The position numbers and the translations under genes were made by a program. Positions 1 to 12,972 of a stretch of DNA of 64,000 nucleotides are shown piece after piece (positions within the stretch are counted from its first letter, which is position 1; the number at the start of each line of letters is the position of its first letter). The DNA is from Kitagawia praeruptora (Eukaryota > Streptophyta > Magnoliopsida > Apiales > Apiaceae), in assembly GCA_037693485.1 (NCBI GenBank), contig CM075344.1:20978501-21042500 (forward strand), written 5' to 3'. The notes under the pieces were generated by a model. The model saw only the letters and a program-made list of their open reading frames with translations. It searched no databases and was not told where the DNA came from.

Positions 1-81
1 GTTAATTAATCTAATATATTAGGTGTAAGTTGAAGTAACTAAACAACATTAATGTTACAAATAAATATAAAGAAAACTTAC

Positions 82-2025
82 TTGTCTGAAAATAACATAG
101 GGCTTTGCACCAGTGGTATGAATAACATCATATGTCCCCCGATTTATTTTATTTTGGTTCGACATAAACTTGAATTTAGAAGATTCCCACCAATCACACA
201 ACGAATCCCATATAGGATGATCCACATATGGGGGCCTTACATCCCGTAATGCGGTTCCCCGTCGACTAGCCTCAATCCTCTCATTAGCTTTTTTGCGCTC
301 ATAAAAAAGTAATTGTCTCATATTGCTGCTCAGGTGAGCCTTCACCTTAGCATGCGCCTCCTCCACTGTCATCCCTTCCTCGTAGTCATAGTATGTCTAT
401 TTTTAAGATTATAAAAATCATAAGTACAATTATAGGTACTAGAAACAGTTACAGTAGTAAAACAGTTACAATACAATTATGTGTATTCTATGGTCTTCTT
501 CTACAGTAGTAATATTCTAAAAGACAAAACTCTGATGAAGCACCTTTGAAGTGGATTTTAAGTGTTCAAGTTCCAGTTTAGCATATCGGTTTGTTCCAAC
601 ACTCAACAACTTTTTTTTATAAGACTAGAGGATAGAGCATCCCACACTCTCCAAAAAGTATAATCAATGAACTAGAAAATTTGATTTTGCTGCTCAAGCC
701 CATACAATTATCACGGAACTTTTTCAATTCACCAAACATTCAAGACAATTTCAGTTTCAAGTTCGAATGTTTATCTGATGTTTCACCAATGGGTAAATTT
801 AATCTAAGTGCATAGATGGGCTGTGTAAACTTTGTCTAAGTGCATAGATAGGTTCTCCTATTCATTTGAAACAGCTTTGCACAAGTGCAAATCTAAATAG
901 TTTTTTATTATCCGAAAGTAGTCCAGAGGTGAGAAACCTGGAACAGAGCACAGCCAACGAATTTATGCAAAATGAATAAGGGATCAGCCCTATAAGCTAG
1001 TTTATGATCAAATCAAGGACCCTCATAAAACCAATGACGGATCTGGTGTAGGACCAGCGGCCAGTGGGTTTATAAATTAAATGATGACCTATTTTACTAT
1101 TCTGGGAAGAGATCAAACATATTCAAAAATTTATGCTTCTTTAATTTTTTTGTGAACTTAGAGGTCTGACATATGTAGTCAAATCTGGACTTTGAGCCCA
1201 TGTTAAAAACCCTAAGTCGAGCACATATATAGGATTACAAGTACCACATATCCATGTCAAAAGCGTGAAAAATAGAAAGAATTCTAACATTTTAAACATG
1301 AGTGCAACTAGACATATCAATTGTACAGAGCTTGGTAAAATGAGTATAACTAATTCTTTTGACCAGAGAAGGCAATCCTTTTGCTATATTCTCAAGAAAA
1401 TTTTCTATCACCTTTTTGCAATATATTTAAATTGTAATAAATGCATTATTATTCATGCCAAATATGTATACTTACATCAAATATTTGAAGCACATCAGAA
1501 TACCATTTACTGTCAAAATATGCACGACGAGGTCGGCCAAGGCTATCCACGGGGCCTGTTGGCCAGTGATTTCTTACTATCCCCTTCAAAGTCTTCTTGT
1601 GTCGAGGATTATCAATACTTCAAAAAATACTATTCTTTAGTAAATGAAAATTTAAGAAACTAAAAAGTTGTAATGTGATAAGAACTTACTACTTTCCGGT
1701 AAAACTAACAACACCCTTTTTCGGCTGACCCGGTAATGGAGCGTTCGGATAGTCACCATTGCTAATAGATCTGTCCGCCCTCTCCAAAAAATCACTCAAC
1801 TCATTGAAACCGTCATTGCTGCCTTCACGTACCACTTCTCCCTCTCCCACCGCTCCCACGAGCACTAGAAGTACTACCCGTCCCACGAGCATTAGAATTA
1901 TTTTCCGTGTGCCCCCTGCCATTACCACGAGACCTGCCTGCCCCCCGTCTCACTGTAACCACCATCATCACAACAAATGGAATAACTAAAATCATATAGG
2001 CTAGTAGCACCTGCAAGTTTAACAA
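82..2025 (-). pseudogene. CACTA TNPA-like gene (Transposase_24 / Ptta-En-Spm type), 3'-partial, probably decayed
   Basis: Three exon-like blocks are readable on the minus strand. Block A (about 2025-1690) encodes an Arg/Gly/Ser-rich N-terminus (VRRGAGRSRGNGRG), then, after a frame change near 1830-1900, GFNELSDFLERADRSIS and a Pro/Gly stretch. Block B (about 1618-1476) encodes KTLKGIVRNHWPTGPVDSLG and SKWYSDVLQIFD and ends in a perfect GTAAGT donor. Block C (396-82) follows a TAG acceptor, encodes YYDYEEGMTVEEAHAK, then DHPIWDSLCDWWESSKF and SNQNKINRGTYDVIHTTGAK, and ends at a CAA|GTAAGT donor. The W..L..WW.S.KF..MS..NK.NR......H..GAK signature is that of plant Transposase_24 proteins, the TNPA-like DNA-binding partner of CACTA transposases. 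Exon phases agree across A-B. The gene continues left out of the window. It lies downstream of, and on the same strand as, the TNP2 gene (48916-14923), the usual CACTA order, so I infer both belong to one element. Family call fairly sure; the frame change suggests decay. Confidence 0.62.
808..856. repeat. short direct repeat within the TNPA-like intron
   Basis: The string CTAAGTGCATAGAT occurs twice about 35 bp apart inside the ~1.1-kb intron-like stretch 397-1475. Nothing else coding is visible in that stretch on either strand; the small frames there lack codon structure. Confidence 0.4.
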
Positions 2026-2915
2026 TAACCTTGATAAGTCAAATTGTAAATCACAAATGAACAGCTATGCTTAAGGAATATATAACATTGGATCGACTTT
2101 AATAAACATTTTACTAGACAGAATTATGAGAATTACAAAATAAATTAAACAAAAGAAACAATCTCCAAATTTGTACACGTGGTCGATGAACTGTCTAAAC
2201 TAATGCAGTTCTCACTTTAATCATTATGAACAAAGTGTAAATACACAAGTGGACACATATCAATTTCACAAAATATAGAAACCCTTTTGTTCCTTAATTT
2301 GCACCTAAACAGGAAGCAACCCATTGCCTAGTGTAGCTCCCTGTTTCAAAGTCTTTTCCAGTAATCTTGCCATCATTCAAGAAATTGCTGAAAATTGAGA
2401 ATTGAGAAGCGTGGAAGCTAGAGAGAGTGGAAGCAAAGAACACGGTAAAAGAACACAGTAGAAGATAGTGGAATAGTGGATTAGTGGAACTATTAAAACC
2501 CTTTCTTGAATTACGGTGTTGTTTAAGTATTTTCCCAATTTTTTTTTATAATTATAGCTAAAGTATTTTGTTAGTTTAGCTCAAGAGGGTCATAGTGTGT
2601 ATGATTATTTCATGTATATAAATTAAATTAAAAAAGGCTCAAAAAATAAATGAGCTTTTTTGATAAATAAATTGATAAAAGTAAATTTTTGCATTTTTAC
2701 TTTTGTTAAGAATACCTATTTGCAATTGTACTATCTTAATTGTAATTATACCACTTTTTTGTTAAAAATTGCAAAAATACTATGTTCTATCAATCTGCAC
2801 CATTTTAAGCAATTTGTATGAACTTTATTATCTCTGCTTATCTCAACTCTCACCCCTGCCAGTTGCAACCCACCTTCCTATCTTTCTTCCCCGTTCAAAT
2901 CGTCGTCGGTCACCA
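2026..2915. other. non-coding stretch between the TNPA-like gene and LARD2
   Basis: AT-rich with no convincing exon. It contains degenerate copies of a TGCAATTRTACTAT / TTGCAAAAATACTATG motif at about 2720-2785. A similar motif occurs in inverted orientation near 10835-10855 on the other side of LARD2. This may be the remains of the two ends of an older DNA transposon, but the match is short. Confidence 0.35.
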
Positions 2916-5900
2916 CAGTGCGAGCCTGTATATATTAATTTCATTTTTCTGTGATTATATGTATTAAAAACAGGCTTTATCTGTCTTCTAGAATTTTATA
3001 AAATCATGGGAGTTATTAAAAATTATGAAATCTTTGGTATTATCATTTTGATGGAATTATTTAGTTTTTAAAATTATTGGGGGAATTATTTTAGATGTTT
3101 AAATATTTTAAAATGATTTTACGGGGTAGGTTGCATTTAAAAGATCAAAACTTCTAAGATTCATATTTAATTCATTTTTTTTATCCTAAAAATATCTTAA
3201 AAATATGGGAGTGCTTGTAATTTCAAAATATTTATTTATAATTTTAAATTTAATTTTCCCCTTATTTTTCATTTAAATTCGATTTTAGAAATTATTTAAA
3301 TTGTAAAATTTTATTTTCAGCAGTGGGAAAGGAGAGACATGATGACCAAGAAAGTTTTATTTTGTTTTAATTTTCCCATAATTTTATTTTGTTTTGGGTT
3401 ATGATTGTATAATACAGCTTTACGTAAACGGAGACATGATGACCAAGAAAGTTTCTAGGAATTAAAGAAGAGACTATTACAAGTTGAGAGGATGTGCTCA
3501 CTTTAGATGATTAGGCTGAACTATACAGAACTTCTTGCGGCTGGAGATGTCTACTGTGAAATCTTTAAAGATTATTACGAGTTGACGACGATGTAGGGTG
3601 TCGATAAACTTAGGACGTGGAGAAGAAAAGTTTAGATCAGATGACGAGCTAGTGAAGGAGCCGATAAAGAAGGCATACGTGGAAAGAAGCAGATACTGAA
3701 GGCTATCAAAAGCTTTTACCCATATTGCTACAACATTGATCAAATTTTTCGGGGGAAACAAAAAGACGGAATGAATAGATAGACGTTAAAGTAGAATGAT
3801 TTAGGATAAGGTTCACCTTAGTTTATTACGACAAGTGTTGCGACATTATTTGGCATCCTGGCATATCGCGTGAGCAGGAGTCTGATTCATCCGAAGATTC
3901 GGTTTTGGATGAGGCAGTTGATTCGGCGCCGCATACGACCGGAGCTACCAGCTTGGAGGACGCTACTTGTAGACCTTCACGTATCTTCCAGAATTTCTTT
4001 TACGAATTTAGTTACCTCGTGAACTTTATAGAGAGTACGAAAAGATGGTAAACAAGATGTGAAATACGATTACTGGCATGTGTTCAGAATAAGAGTAGAG
4101 CTGGACAGTTTGTTTCTAAGAATTTCATCAAGAATTGGAGCCTTGGATAAGGAATAAAGTGATTGTGTTGCTGTTAACGACTTATGTGGATAAGTTGATT
4201 GAACAGGGATTGTGTAGTCGAAGAGATAAGTGGTAGACTCACATTCAATTCGTTTATTTCGAATTGCAAGTTATGTATAAATGCTGTAAATTCCGTAGTT
4301 AAAATAATTGGTGCTAAACGTTGGAGTTATAGTGTACAAAGTCAAAATTCGAGGACTTGTGAGTATTTATAATTATGTTATAGGAGTTGGTTTCCGAGAA
4401 CTCAGGATTGTGGAGTTTAAATGGGTTTAAAGGTTGTAAGTTATTTATTGGAGACGTATTATTGGATGGACGTAGGTTAAGTCGAGTTTTGATATTAGTA
4501 GATGTTAAAGCTATTAGAGCTTGTTTGGATATTATCGGAACTGATAATTGGCAAAAGGAACCCAAGGGATTTCTATTAGTAGATTCCGAGGACGGAATCC
4601 TTTTAAGGGGGTAGACTGTAACAACCCGTAAATTTATGATTTTTTTTAATATTTAAATGCTTTATTGATTTTCGATAAAAGGAAGAATAAGACTGTAGAG
4701 ATGTTGTTCCAATTTGATGTGTCGTCTGGTAAAGGTATAATGAATTATATATTTATTTAGGAGGGCCAGTGTGAGCCTGTATATATTAATTTCATTTTTC
4801 TGTGGGGTGATTATATGTATTAAAAACAGGCTTTATCTATCTTCTAGAATGTTATAAAATCATGGGAGTTATTAAAAATTATGAAATCTTTGGTATTATC
4901 ATTTTGATGGAATTATTTAGTTTTTAAAATTATTGGGGGAATTATTTTAGATGTTTAAATATTTTAAAATGATTTTACGGGGTAGGTTGCATTTAAAAGA
5001 TCAAAACTTCTAAGATTCATATTTAATTCATTTTTTTTATCCTAAAAATATCTTAAAAATATGGGAGTGCTTGTAATTTCAAAATATTTATTTAGAATTT
5101 TAAATTTAATTTTCCCCTTATTTTTCATTTAAATTCGATTTTAGAAATTATTTAAATTGTAAAATTTTATTTTCAGCAGTGGGAAAGGAGAGACATGATG
5201 ACCAAGAAAGTTTTATTTTGTTTTAATTTTCCCATAATTTTATTTTGTTTTGGGTTATGATTGTATAATACAGCTTTACGTAAACGGAGACATGATGACC
5301 AAGAAAGTTTCTAGGAATTAAAGAAGAGACTATTACAAGTTGAGAGGATGTGCTCACTTTAGATGATTAGGCTGAACTATACAGAACTTCTTGCGGCTGG
5401 AGATGTCTACTGTGAAATCTTTAAAGATTATTACGAGTTGACGACGATGTAGGGTGTCGATAAACTTAGGACGTGGAGAAGAAAAGTTTAGATCAGATGA
5501 CGAGCTAGTGAAGGAGCCGATAAAGAAGGCATACGTGGAAAGAAGCAGATACTGAAGGCTATCAAAAGCTTTTACCCATATTGCTACAACATTGATCAAA
5601 TTTTTCGGGGGAAACAAAAAGACGGAATGAATAGATAGACGTTAAAGTAGAATGATTTAGGATAAGGTTCACCTTAGTTTATTACGACAAGTGTTGCGAC
5701 ATTATTTGGCATCCTGGCATATCGCGTGAGCAGGAGTCTGATTCATCCGAAGATTCGGTTTTGGATGAGGCAGTTGATTCGGCGCCGCATACGACCGGAG
5801 CTACCAGCTTGGAGGACGCTACTTGTAGACCTTCACGTATCTTCCAGAATTTCTTTTACGAATTTAGTTACCTCGTGAACTTTATAGAGAGTACGAAAAG

Positions 5901-6471
5901 ATGGTAAACAAGATGTGAAATACGATTACTGGCATGTGTTCAGAATAAGAGTAGAGCTGGACAGTTTGTTTCTAAGAATTTCATCAAGAATTGGAGCCTT
6001 GGATAAGGAATAAAGTGATTGTGTTGCTGTTAACGACTTATGTGGATAAGTTGATTGAACAGGGATTGTGTAGTCGAAGAGATAAGTGGTAGACTCACAT
6101 TCAATTCGTTTATTTCGAATTGCAAGTTATGTATAAATGCTGTAAATTCCGTAGTTAAAATAATTGGTGCTAAACGTTGGAGTTATAGTGTACAAAGTCA
6201 AAATTCGAGGACTTGTGAGTATTTATAATTATGTTATAGGAGTTGGTTTCCGAGAACTCAGGATTGTGGAGTTTAAATGGGTTTAAAGGTTGTAAGTTAT
6301 TTATTGGAGACGTATTATTGGATGGACGTAGGTTAAGTCGAGTTTTGATATTAGTAGATGTTAAAGCTATTAGAGCTTGTTTGGATATTATCGGAACTGA
6401 TAATTGGCAAAAGGAACCCAAGGGATTTCTATTAGTAGATTCCGAGGACGGAATCCTTTTAAGGGGTAGAC
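2916..6471 (+). repeat. 1,856-bp tandem duplication (partial LTR + internal remnant, two units)
   Basis: The sequences at 3331-4770 and 5187-6625 are almost identical at an offset of 1,855-1,856 bp; small differences include one G less in the second purine tract. In both units the LTR jumps at the same point (GTGGGAAAGG) into internal sequence starting AGAGACATGATGACC, whereas the full LTR at 7043 continues into different sequence. The internal deletion therefore came before the duplication. Within each unit, the 24 bp starting GAGACATGATGACC recur about 95 bp apart. Confidence 0.85.
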
Positions 6472-9400
6472 TGTAACAACCCGTAAATTTATGATTTTTT
6501 TTAATATTTAAATGCTTTATTGATTTTCGATAAAAGGAAGAATAAGACTGTAGAGATGTTGTTCCAATTTGATGTGTCGTCTGGTAAAGGTATAATGAAT
6601 TATATATTTATTTAGGAGGGCCAGTGTGAGCCTGTATATATTAATTTCATTTTTCTGTGGGGTGATTATATGTATTAAAAACAGGCTTTATCTATCTTCT
6701 AGAATGTTATAAAATCATGGGAGTTATTAAAAATTATGAAATCTTTGGTATTATCATTTTGATGGAATTATTTAGTTTTTAAAATTATTGGGGGAATTAT
6801 TTTAGATGTTTAAATATTTTAAAATGATTTTACGGGGTAGGTTGCATTTAAAAGATCAAAACTTGTAAGATTCATATTTAATTCATTTTTTTATCCTAAA
6901 AATATCTTAAAAATATGGGAGTGCTTGTAATTTCAAAATATTTATTTAGAATTTTAAATTTAATTTTCCCCTTATTTTTCATTTAAATTCGATTTTAGAA
7001 ATTATTTAAATTGTAAAATTTTATTTTCAGCAGTGGGAAAGGACAGTCCTGCCCTTGTCTTCTATTATACGCATAAACCATTTTTTTCTCCCATTTCTGG
7101 ATTGTTCTCGAGAATTCTTGAGTTTTCTGCAGTGTTCAGAAATATCTCAACCTCTCTAATCTCTAGAACTTTCTCTCGTTAAATCTCTCTCTCCTCTTGA
7201 ATCTCTCCCTCAATTCTCTCCATTTATCTCTCTCGCTGACACTCTAAATCTCTTCCACTCTACACTCACGAATCCCCTGTTTGAAAGTAAACTCTGTTTT
7301 AGCATCTTTGAAGGTTCTTGTAGCCTTTTCTCTGTTCGTTTACCCTCCCCCTGTTTGTAATTGCAGCGGTGTGTGACTGTGTGTATATTGTTGCGTTTTA
7401 GTGTGAAATCTGAATTCATTATTGTATGGCCTCAAGTGAGGATTGGGTTGATGAAAGGCGTTGTTGTGGTTGATATATGATCGATGTGGGGTATTGTAGT
7501 TGGGTAGTTGAGTTGAAGCCTGGGGTATGAAGTTGGGGTGCTGTGTCTGCGTAGCTGCAGTACCGAGGGAAAAGAACGGAGAGATTGGCAAGGAAAAAAA
7601 AAATAAAAAAATAAAATAGAGCAGGGGAGTAGCGGGAGGTTGTGCTGGAAAGTGGGAGGGGTCACATGTGTGTGTGTTCGTGAGGGTGTGTGCGTGTATA
7701 CCTGGTGCGTGGCAGGGTATGTGTAGGTGTGGACTGTAGCATGGGGTTTGGAAATGAGAACAATAGTAAGTGTGGGTTCGGGTATGTTAGTATATGTCCA
7801 GTGGATTCCTTAGATATGTTCGTAGACGTCTATGGGTGGTATGTGTGAGTATAGAAGTGCTGGTGTATGTGTGAGTATAGAAGTGCTGGTGTATGTGTGT
7901 TCGAGAAGTGCAGGACTGATGTGTGTGACTTATGTGCGTTTTGTGTGTGGTATGCAGGGCATGTGTGGGTATTGTTAATAAACAGAAGTGTGATGTGAGT
8001 GTAAATATGCAAGTGTATGTGTGTCCAAAGGTGGAGTAAGAACAGCAGAGAGAAAGGACTGGGGTGATGGTGTATGTGGGTATGTCGGTGCAGGGAGTTG
8101 CAGGAATGTGGATGTGCTTTTATGTGAAATTACGTGTGGTGGTTTGTATATGTATATGATGTAGTCGTGTAAGTGTATGGGTTGGTAAAGGGCCGAGAGC
8201 AAGGTGGAGAAGAAGTGTATATGGCGAGTGTTTATTGGTTGTGATGCAGAACCAAAACCGAGCCAATAGAAGGGGTGAAAGAGCAGCAAGAAGCCACCAT
8301 CTTTGTGTAAGACTATATTATTATTAATATTTGAATATTTAGAGTGAACTTTTGGAAATTTTAGTTGATAATTGGTGAAGAGTTTGTGTTTGAGATTTTG
8401 TGGATAAATTGAGAAAATGACATAGTATTTGATTAATTTATTAGGTGATGAAATGGATTTTGGGATGTTAGTTTAGAAATTTGGTAAAATGAATAAAACA
8501 TAGGACATGGGATGATTTTATAAAATAGTAGAGAAGTTGGATTTTTGGAAATTATGATTTTATTTGACTAGAGGATTTTTTGAGGTACATTATGATAATT
8601 TTTGGATAGCATTATGAGAAATGGAAATGGAGATATGAATTTTATTTTAAGAATAGAATAAAATGATTTATTAAATTAATTTGTGGAATTTGGAGACTTG
8701 GTTGAATTATATTAAATAATGGATATGGTGAAAAATTCTAAATTTTGGTTATTAAATTAAGGAGGAAATGTAGTAATTTCTAAGATATTTGGGAGTGGTA
8801 GGAGTAATCCGGTGAATTAGTTATTAAATTCGGAAAATGATTAAAATGGAGACTTTGAGGAATTCTTATAAATGTTTGGAGGTTTGATTTTCGGAGGAAG
8901 TGATTTTATTTGGCTTTGGGATAATATTAGAAGTTTTATGGAGATTTTTATTTTGATTAACGATCAATGGAGTTATGGATTTTACTAGAAAATGGATTAT
9001 TAAATGGTCATTTCTAAGGAGCTAAGAGTATTTTAATTAATTAAAATACTTTCTGAACTCGGAATTTTACGTATAATATATGAACACGATCGTATCGAGA
9101 TGTACTATTTAATCAGGTAGATTTCATTCAGAGATTCTGAAGATAATACCTTGTTTTAAAGGAGAGAACAGATTAAAATGTTAGATACCGACGACAACAA
9201 TTTTGGTTTGGATATTCATTATGTTAGTTGTCTATATTACATAGATATTTATTCGAGAGTTCTTAACTGAAGCATGATTAATACGTTTGAGTTGAATTTA
9301 TAAGCGTTTATAGAATATTAGAATTGTCGTGTGGAGACTGAATTACTATATTATGTTTAACTATAAAAGTTGACGCACGGGCTCGATATGGGCAGATCAT

Positions 9401-10371
9401 ACTCGTGGAAATCGCAAGAGCGTCATACCAATGCATGATTGAAAGAGAAGATTCTGATGCCGTAAGATAGAAGCAGAAAATATTATTACTGCGACGTTAC
9501 GTAATAGCTAAGGATCAGAGGCAAGTGTTACTATCCCTCACTTATTGTTCAAGTGAGTTATTTCTTTAATTTGTTACTGATACTGATGACTAAGTATATA
9601 CCGTACCTGCCTTATTGTTGAAAATTCGATTAAAATATTCTTTTAAATATAGATGATTTGTTGATGAATTACTGATGAAAATTGACTATTTCTACAATGA
9701 TATTGGGAATCAATTATACTTCCTTGTTGAAAGTAAAAGTAAACCCACTGTTTAGCTAGTCGGGATCCCACTAGTAAAACACGGAAACCTATCATGTCTG
9801 AATACTCATTTCTTTTAATCCATTCTGTCAAAATACTTACCTTGTGATTTGAGCTTTTGATAGAAGATGTATGTTTTATTAGTAGTGAGTTATTAATATT
9901 CCTGTTTTACTATACACTTGTTGAGCATTTCTTCCGCTCATACTTGTTTGTTTCGAAATTCTAACTTTTCAGTAAGATAGTTTGGCGGGACTTATCCGCA
10001 CAGTTCGTAAAAAGAAGAAGCAATATGCTATTTTGAAGAAGGCTCGACTCAGGATGTCTGGATGTAGTGTAAGATATATTTTATATAGTTGGATTCTAAT
10101 AATTATTATTATGTATTATGTATTTGATTAGTTGGCCTGGTATACTTCTTGTCGAAGTTATACCAGTGTTTTAAGATTTGAACAAAGAGATTGTTGTAAA
10201 GAAGAAAGTTTTTATTTAATGAAATTTGGATTCTTGTTTCTAGTCCTATAACCAAAAAGATCTTGGATAGTTGGGGTCGCAGATGTTATATTTAAATTTT
10301 GGATGAATATTTATTTTGAGAATTTTCGCGTAACGGTCAAATCTCCTGACCCCGAATTTGGGGGCGTTACA
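6472..10371 (+). repeat. LARD2 full-length 3' LTR (~3.9 kb)
   Basis: Begins TGTAACAACCCG after a purine tract and ends GGGGCGTTACA. The first ~570 bp are repeated at 4617-5188 and, less the first 155 bp, at 2916-3333. Inside are a CT-rich leader-like section (7060-7270), a GT-rich section with short GTGTGTG runs (7640-8280) and, near the end, TTGTTGAGCATTTCTTCCGC, a block also present in the LARD1 LTR. LTRs carry promoter and polyadenylation functions, but I assign no exact sites. Confidence 0.8.
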
Positions 10372-10850
10372 TCAACTAAAAAGACACAGATACACACAAT
10401 ACATACACAAACAACGAATTGAAACGGTAGAGGATCGAATTGATTCCCGATGTCGACGGCGAAGGTGGGGATCGGAGTCGACGGCGTTGATCGGAGAAGG
10501 TGGTGATAGTTGCGGAAGGGAGGGAGATGAGAGGTTGGAGGTCGCCGGAGGAGGTGGGATGTCGCCGTGAATTGGTGAAGTTAATGGATTGTACAATTCT
10601 TATGTTTCATCGGAGAAGTGGTCGTCATCGGAGTTTCGCCTGCGGCGCCGAAATTGTTATGGTTGGTCGGAGAAGATGATGGGGGAGGTCGGGGTCGGGT
10701 TTGATGTGGTGGAGTTTCGCCTGCGGCACCGGAATTGTCAATTGGTCGGAGAAGGGAGGTCAGGGTTGATGGCAAAGAAGATGGCGACTATAATTGCAAA
10801 GAAGATAAACAATACCGTATAATTACAAAGATTTTAGGGGTATAGTATTT
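10372..10850. other. GC-rich island with an internal direct repeat, flanking LARD2
   Basis: Distinctly GC-rich against its surroundings (about 10430-10790). The block GAGTTTCGCCTGCGGC...GAAATTG...GGTCGGAGAAG occurs at 10631-10676 and again at about 10712-10754. The minus strand has short Pro/Ser-rich frames (DIPPPPATSN, LSPPSPINAVDSDP) reminiscent of an N-terminal or untranslated exon, but no known domain. It ends near a TTTTTGCAAAC motif inverted relative to 2720-2785. It could be a captured gene fragment in an old MULE-like element; this is speculative. Confidence 0.35.
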
Positions 10851-11177
10851 TTGCAAACAGAAAAAGAAATAACCGTATATTCAATAAATTCTCGAAATAA
10901 ATTAAGAACAATTAGATAATATAAATTTGGTATAAGATATGTAGCTATATGTATCTTATTTTAACTAAAAAAATTAAACAACTTACGGTACAAATTTAAT
11001 TTCACACATAAAATTTATATGTTAAAATCCATATAATTTAATTTGTGTTCACTAGTAAGTTTTCTAGATGCTAATAAGGAGGAGTAATATTAAAATTTGA
11101 ATAATATATTTATATGGAATAATTCAATCTTTATATGTAGTAATAGAAAAACTATTCTATGTACGGAAAGTTTTATA

Positions 11178-11351
11178 CAGTTGAATCTCGATGAAGTAAT
11201 AATTGATAAAGTAATAACCTCGTTATAAAAATATTTTTTTCATTCCCAATATATTGGAGACAGTGTATTTTTATTCTCGATAAAGTAATAAACTCGATAA
11301 AATAATATTTTTTCCCGATTCGAAACATATTACTTTAAAGAGATTTAACTG
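11178..11351. mobile_element. 174-bp MITE with TA flanks
   Basis: The termini are imperfect inverted repeats: CAGTTGAATCTCGATGAAGT on the left against a right end whose reverse complement reads CAGTTAAATCTCTTTAAAGT. Both ends are flanked by TA. The interior repeats CTCGATAAAGTAATAA-type words. This is the layout of a Tc1/Mariner-type (Stowaway-like) MITE, although the terminal bases are not the classical CTCCCTCC. Confidence 0.6.
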
Positions 11352-12171
11352 TAATTTGGAATTTTGATAATTTTGAATTTTGATTTTTCGATTTTACGAA
11401 ATTTCACTTACCCAAACAATTGTATGTTGCTTAATTTGTAATACGACATGGAGTTTTTAAACAAAACTATGAAAAAATTTCTATTTTACTTAGACTTTGA
11501 ACAAAATTTTCTATTTTCGATTCGATTCACAAAACAAACGAGTTGATCTCGAGGATCGATTTATATACAAACTGAATTTGATCACGATAATTATTCGATA
11601 GCTCGAAAATAAGATTGATTAACATGCTCATGAATATAGTTCGTGAACAGTCTCATGAACATGTTCGTGAATAAGTTCGATAATTGAGCTCGCTAACATG
11701 CTTAGTATACGAGTTTTATTAGCGGTTCATACACATTTTTTGGCTAAATATTTTTTTTAACGAACCGAGCTCAAACACATTTTTTGGTTCGATTCAAATT
11801 CGAACTCAAGTTCGAGTTCGATAATCTTAACCAATAGTACATGAATATTTTAAAGTTCGGCTCGACTCGGATCATTTACACCCCTAAATATATTCGTCTC
11901 GTGTTGAGAATTTCCTAAATTATTTCATAGTAGTTTTCAAAGAAAATTATTTTCATAAAATAGGTGGCATAAGAAATGTACGTGATTTTTCAATAATTAG
12001 TATTTTGGATTAATTATAATAAGAGAGAGTTATATCAAAAAATCGAATAAATATATATGGAATAATTCGATTTTTATGAAATGATATAATATTCGATGTT
12101 TGAAATGTCTTTTAAGTCACAAAAATCATTTGAAAATTTACATAATAACTTAATTATGAGATATTTACATC

Positions 12172-12225
12172 TCTACGGATAGATTTTTAATTAGATTTCT
12201 ACGGATAGATTTTTAATTAGATTTT
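12172..12225. repeat. two-copy short tandem repeat (~26 bp)
   Basis: TCTACGGATAGATTTTTAAT plus TAGATT occurs twice in immediate succession. No gene is nearby. Confidence 0.7.
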
Positions 12226-12972
12226 TAAATAATGTGAATTTGAAAATGCATTAGTAGAAATATTTGCTATGACTTTTTAAATTTATTTTTCTTTGTTTGT
12301 AATCCAATTGAATAAATGAGGACCAAGATGATTAAAATTCAAATTTGATGTTTTTTCGTACATTAATAAACATTTTTACCTTCCCAAATCTTTTGTCTTA
12401 ATTTTTTTGTGATCAAATTGATCGAAATTTGCTTAAATATTATATATATAATATAGATAAAAAATGTTATAAAAATTATATCATTAAAATATACATTTAA
12501 TCTAATTTAATATGTAATTTTTTAAATTTTGTAAATTGTATAAGAATGATAAGTAACTATTAATCAAAATTTGGTCAATTGGATGCTACAAAGAACAAAA
12601 GGAAGAGAAGGATTAAGACACCAGTTTGAGTAGATACAGCAGTGTTCTGAGAGAGGCATAAAGCACCTAATAGCCTAGCAATTCAAACATTAATCTCTGG
12701 CATGACAAAAATTGAAATGACATAACAATATCCTAATTAATCTCCAAAAAGTAAATTTCAACTTGACTAAATAGACTCTTGATGCTCAGAAAGTCATGCA
12801 ACACTAAACCATCCCCCACGTGTGTGTCCTTCAAAACTGCTAACAGCCTAACATCAACTCTTGGCTTTTGTTGGCAAAGCAATGCCTGCTAATGGAAACA
12901 CGGAGATCATATTCAAATACCCTATGAGAATAACAAACTAGACAGTACCCAGGTCACTACAGAACAGACTAA

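Larger units (their letters stand above)
2916..10371 (+). mobile_element. LARD2: rearranged long-LTR non-autonomous retroelement (Ty3/gypsy-derived)
   Basis: The arrangement is truncated LTR (2916-3333), internal remnant (3334-4616), LTR 5' fragment (4617-5188), the same internal remnant (5189-6471), then a full LTR (6472-10371). The LTR starts TGTAACAACC and ends GGGGCGTTACA. Each internal remnant ends in a DSEDGILL-like coding vestige and a purine tract (AAGGGGG) directly before TGTAACAACC, the usual 3' end of Tekay/Del-type gypsy elements. No gag, protease, RT or integrase frame remains. The left end starts about 155 bp into the LTR, so it is truncated and no target duplication can be assigned. 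Internal blocks match those of LARD1 and LARD3 in this window. Confidence 0.8.
10851..12972. other. AT-rich intergenic or transposon-derived sequence, no gene seen
   Basis: No exon or known domain on either strand. It contains a small MITE (11178-11351), a stretch rich in GAACTCAAGTTCGAGTTCG-type words ending in ATTTACACCCCTAAATA (about 11540-11890; such stretches are common dispersed repeats in eudicots), and a two-copy tandem repeat at 12172-12225 (unit starts TCTACGGATAGATTTTTAAT). Confidence 0.5.

Noticed and set aside
3498..6476. Identical 83- and 87-codon frames in two places, which could suggest a duplicated gene
   Set aside because: They lie in the tandem LARD2 internal remnant; identity reflects the 1,856-bp duplication, and no family matches.
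7210..8289. Several minus-strand frames rich in His, Thr and Tyr
   Set aside because: Produced by the GT-rich section of the LARD2 LTR; low complexity, no start context or domain.
12955..12960. CACTAC at 12955 and 14641 as the left end of CACTA-1
   Set aside because: Neither continues as CACTACAACAATTT nor has AACGGA/TCCGTC subterminal repeats; the TNPA-like gene further left also argues the end is outside the window.
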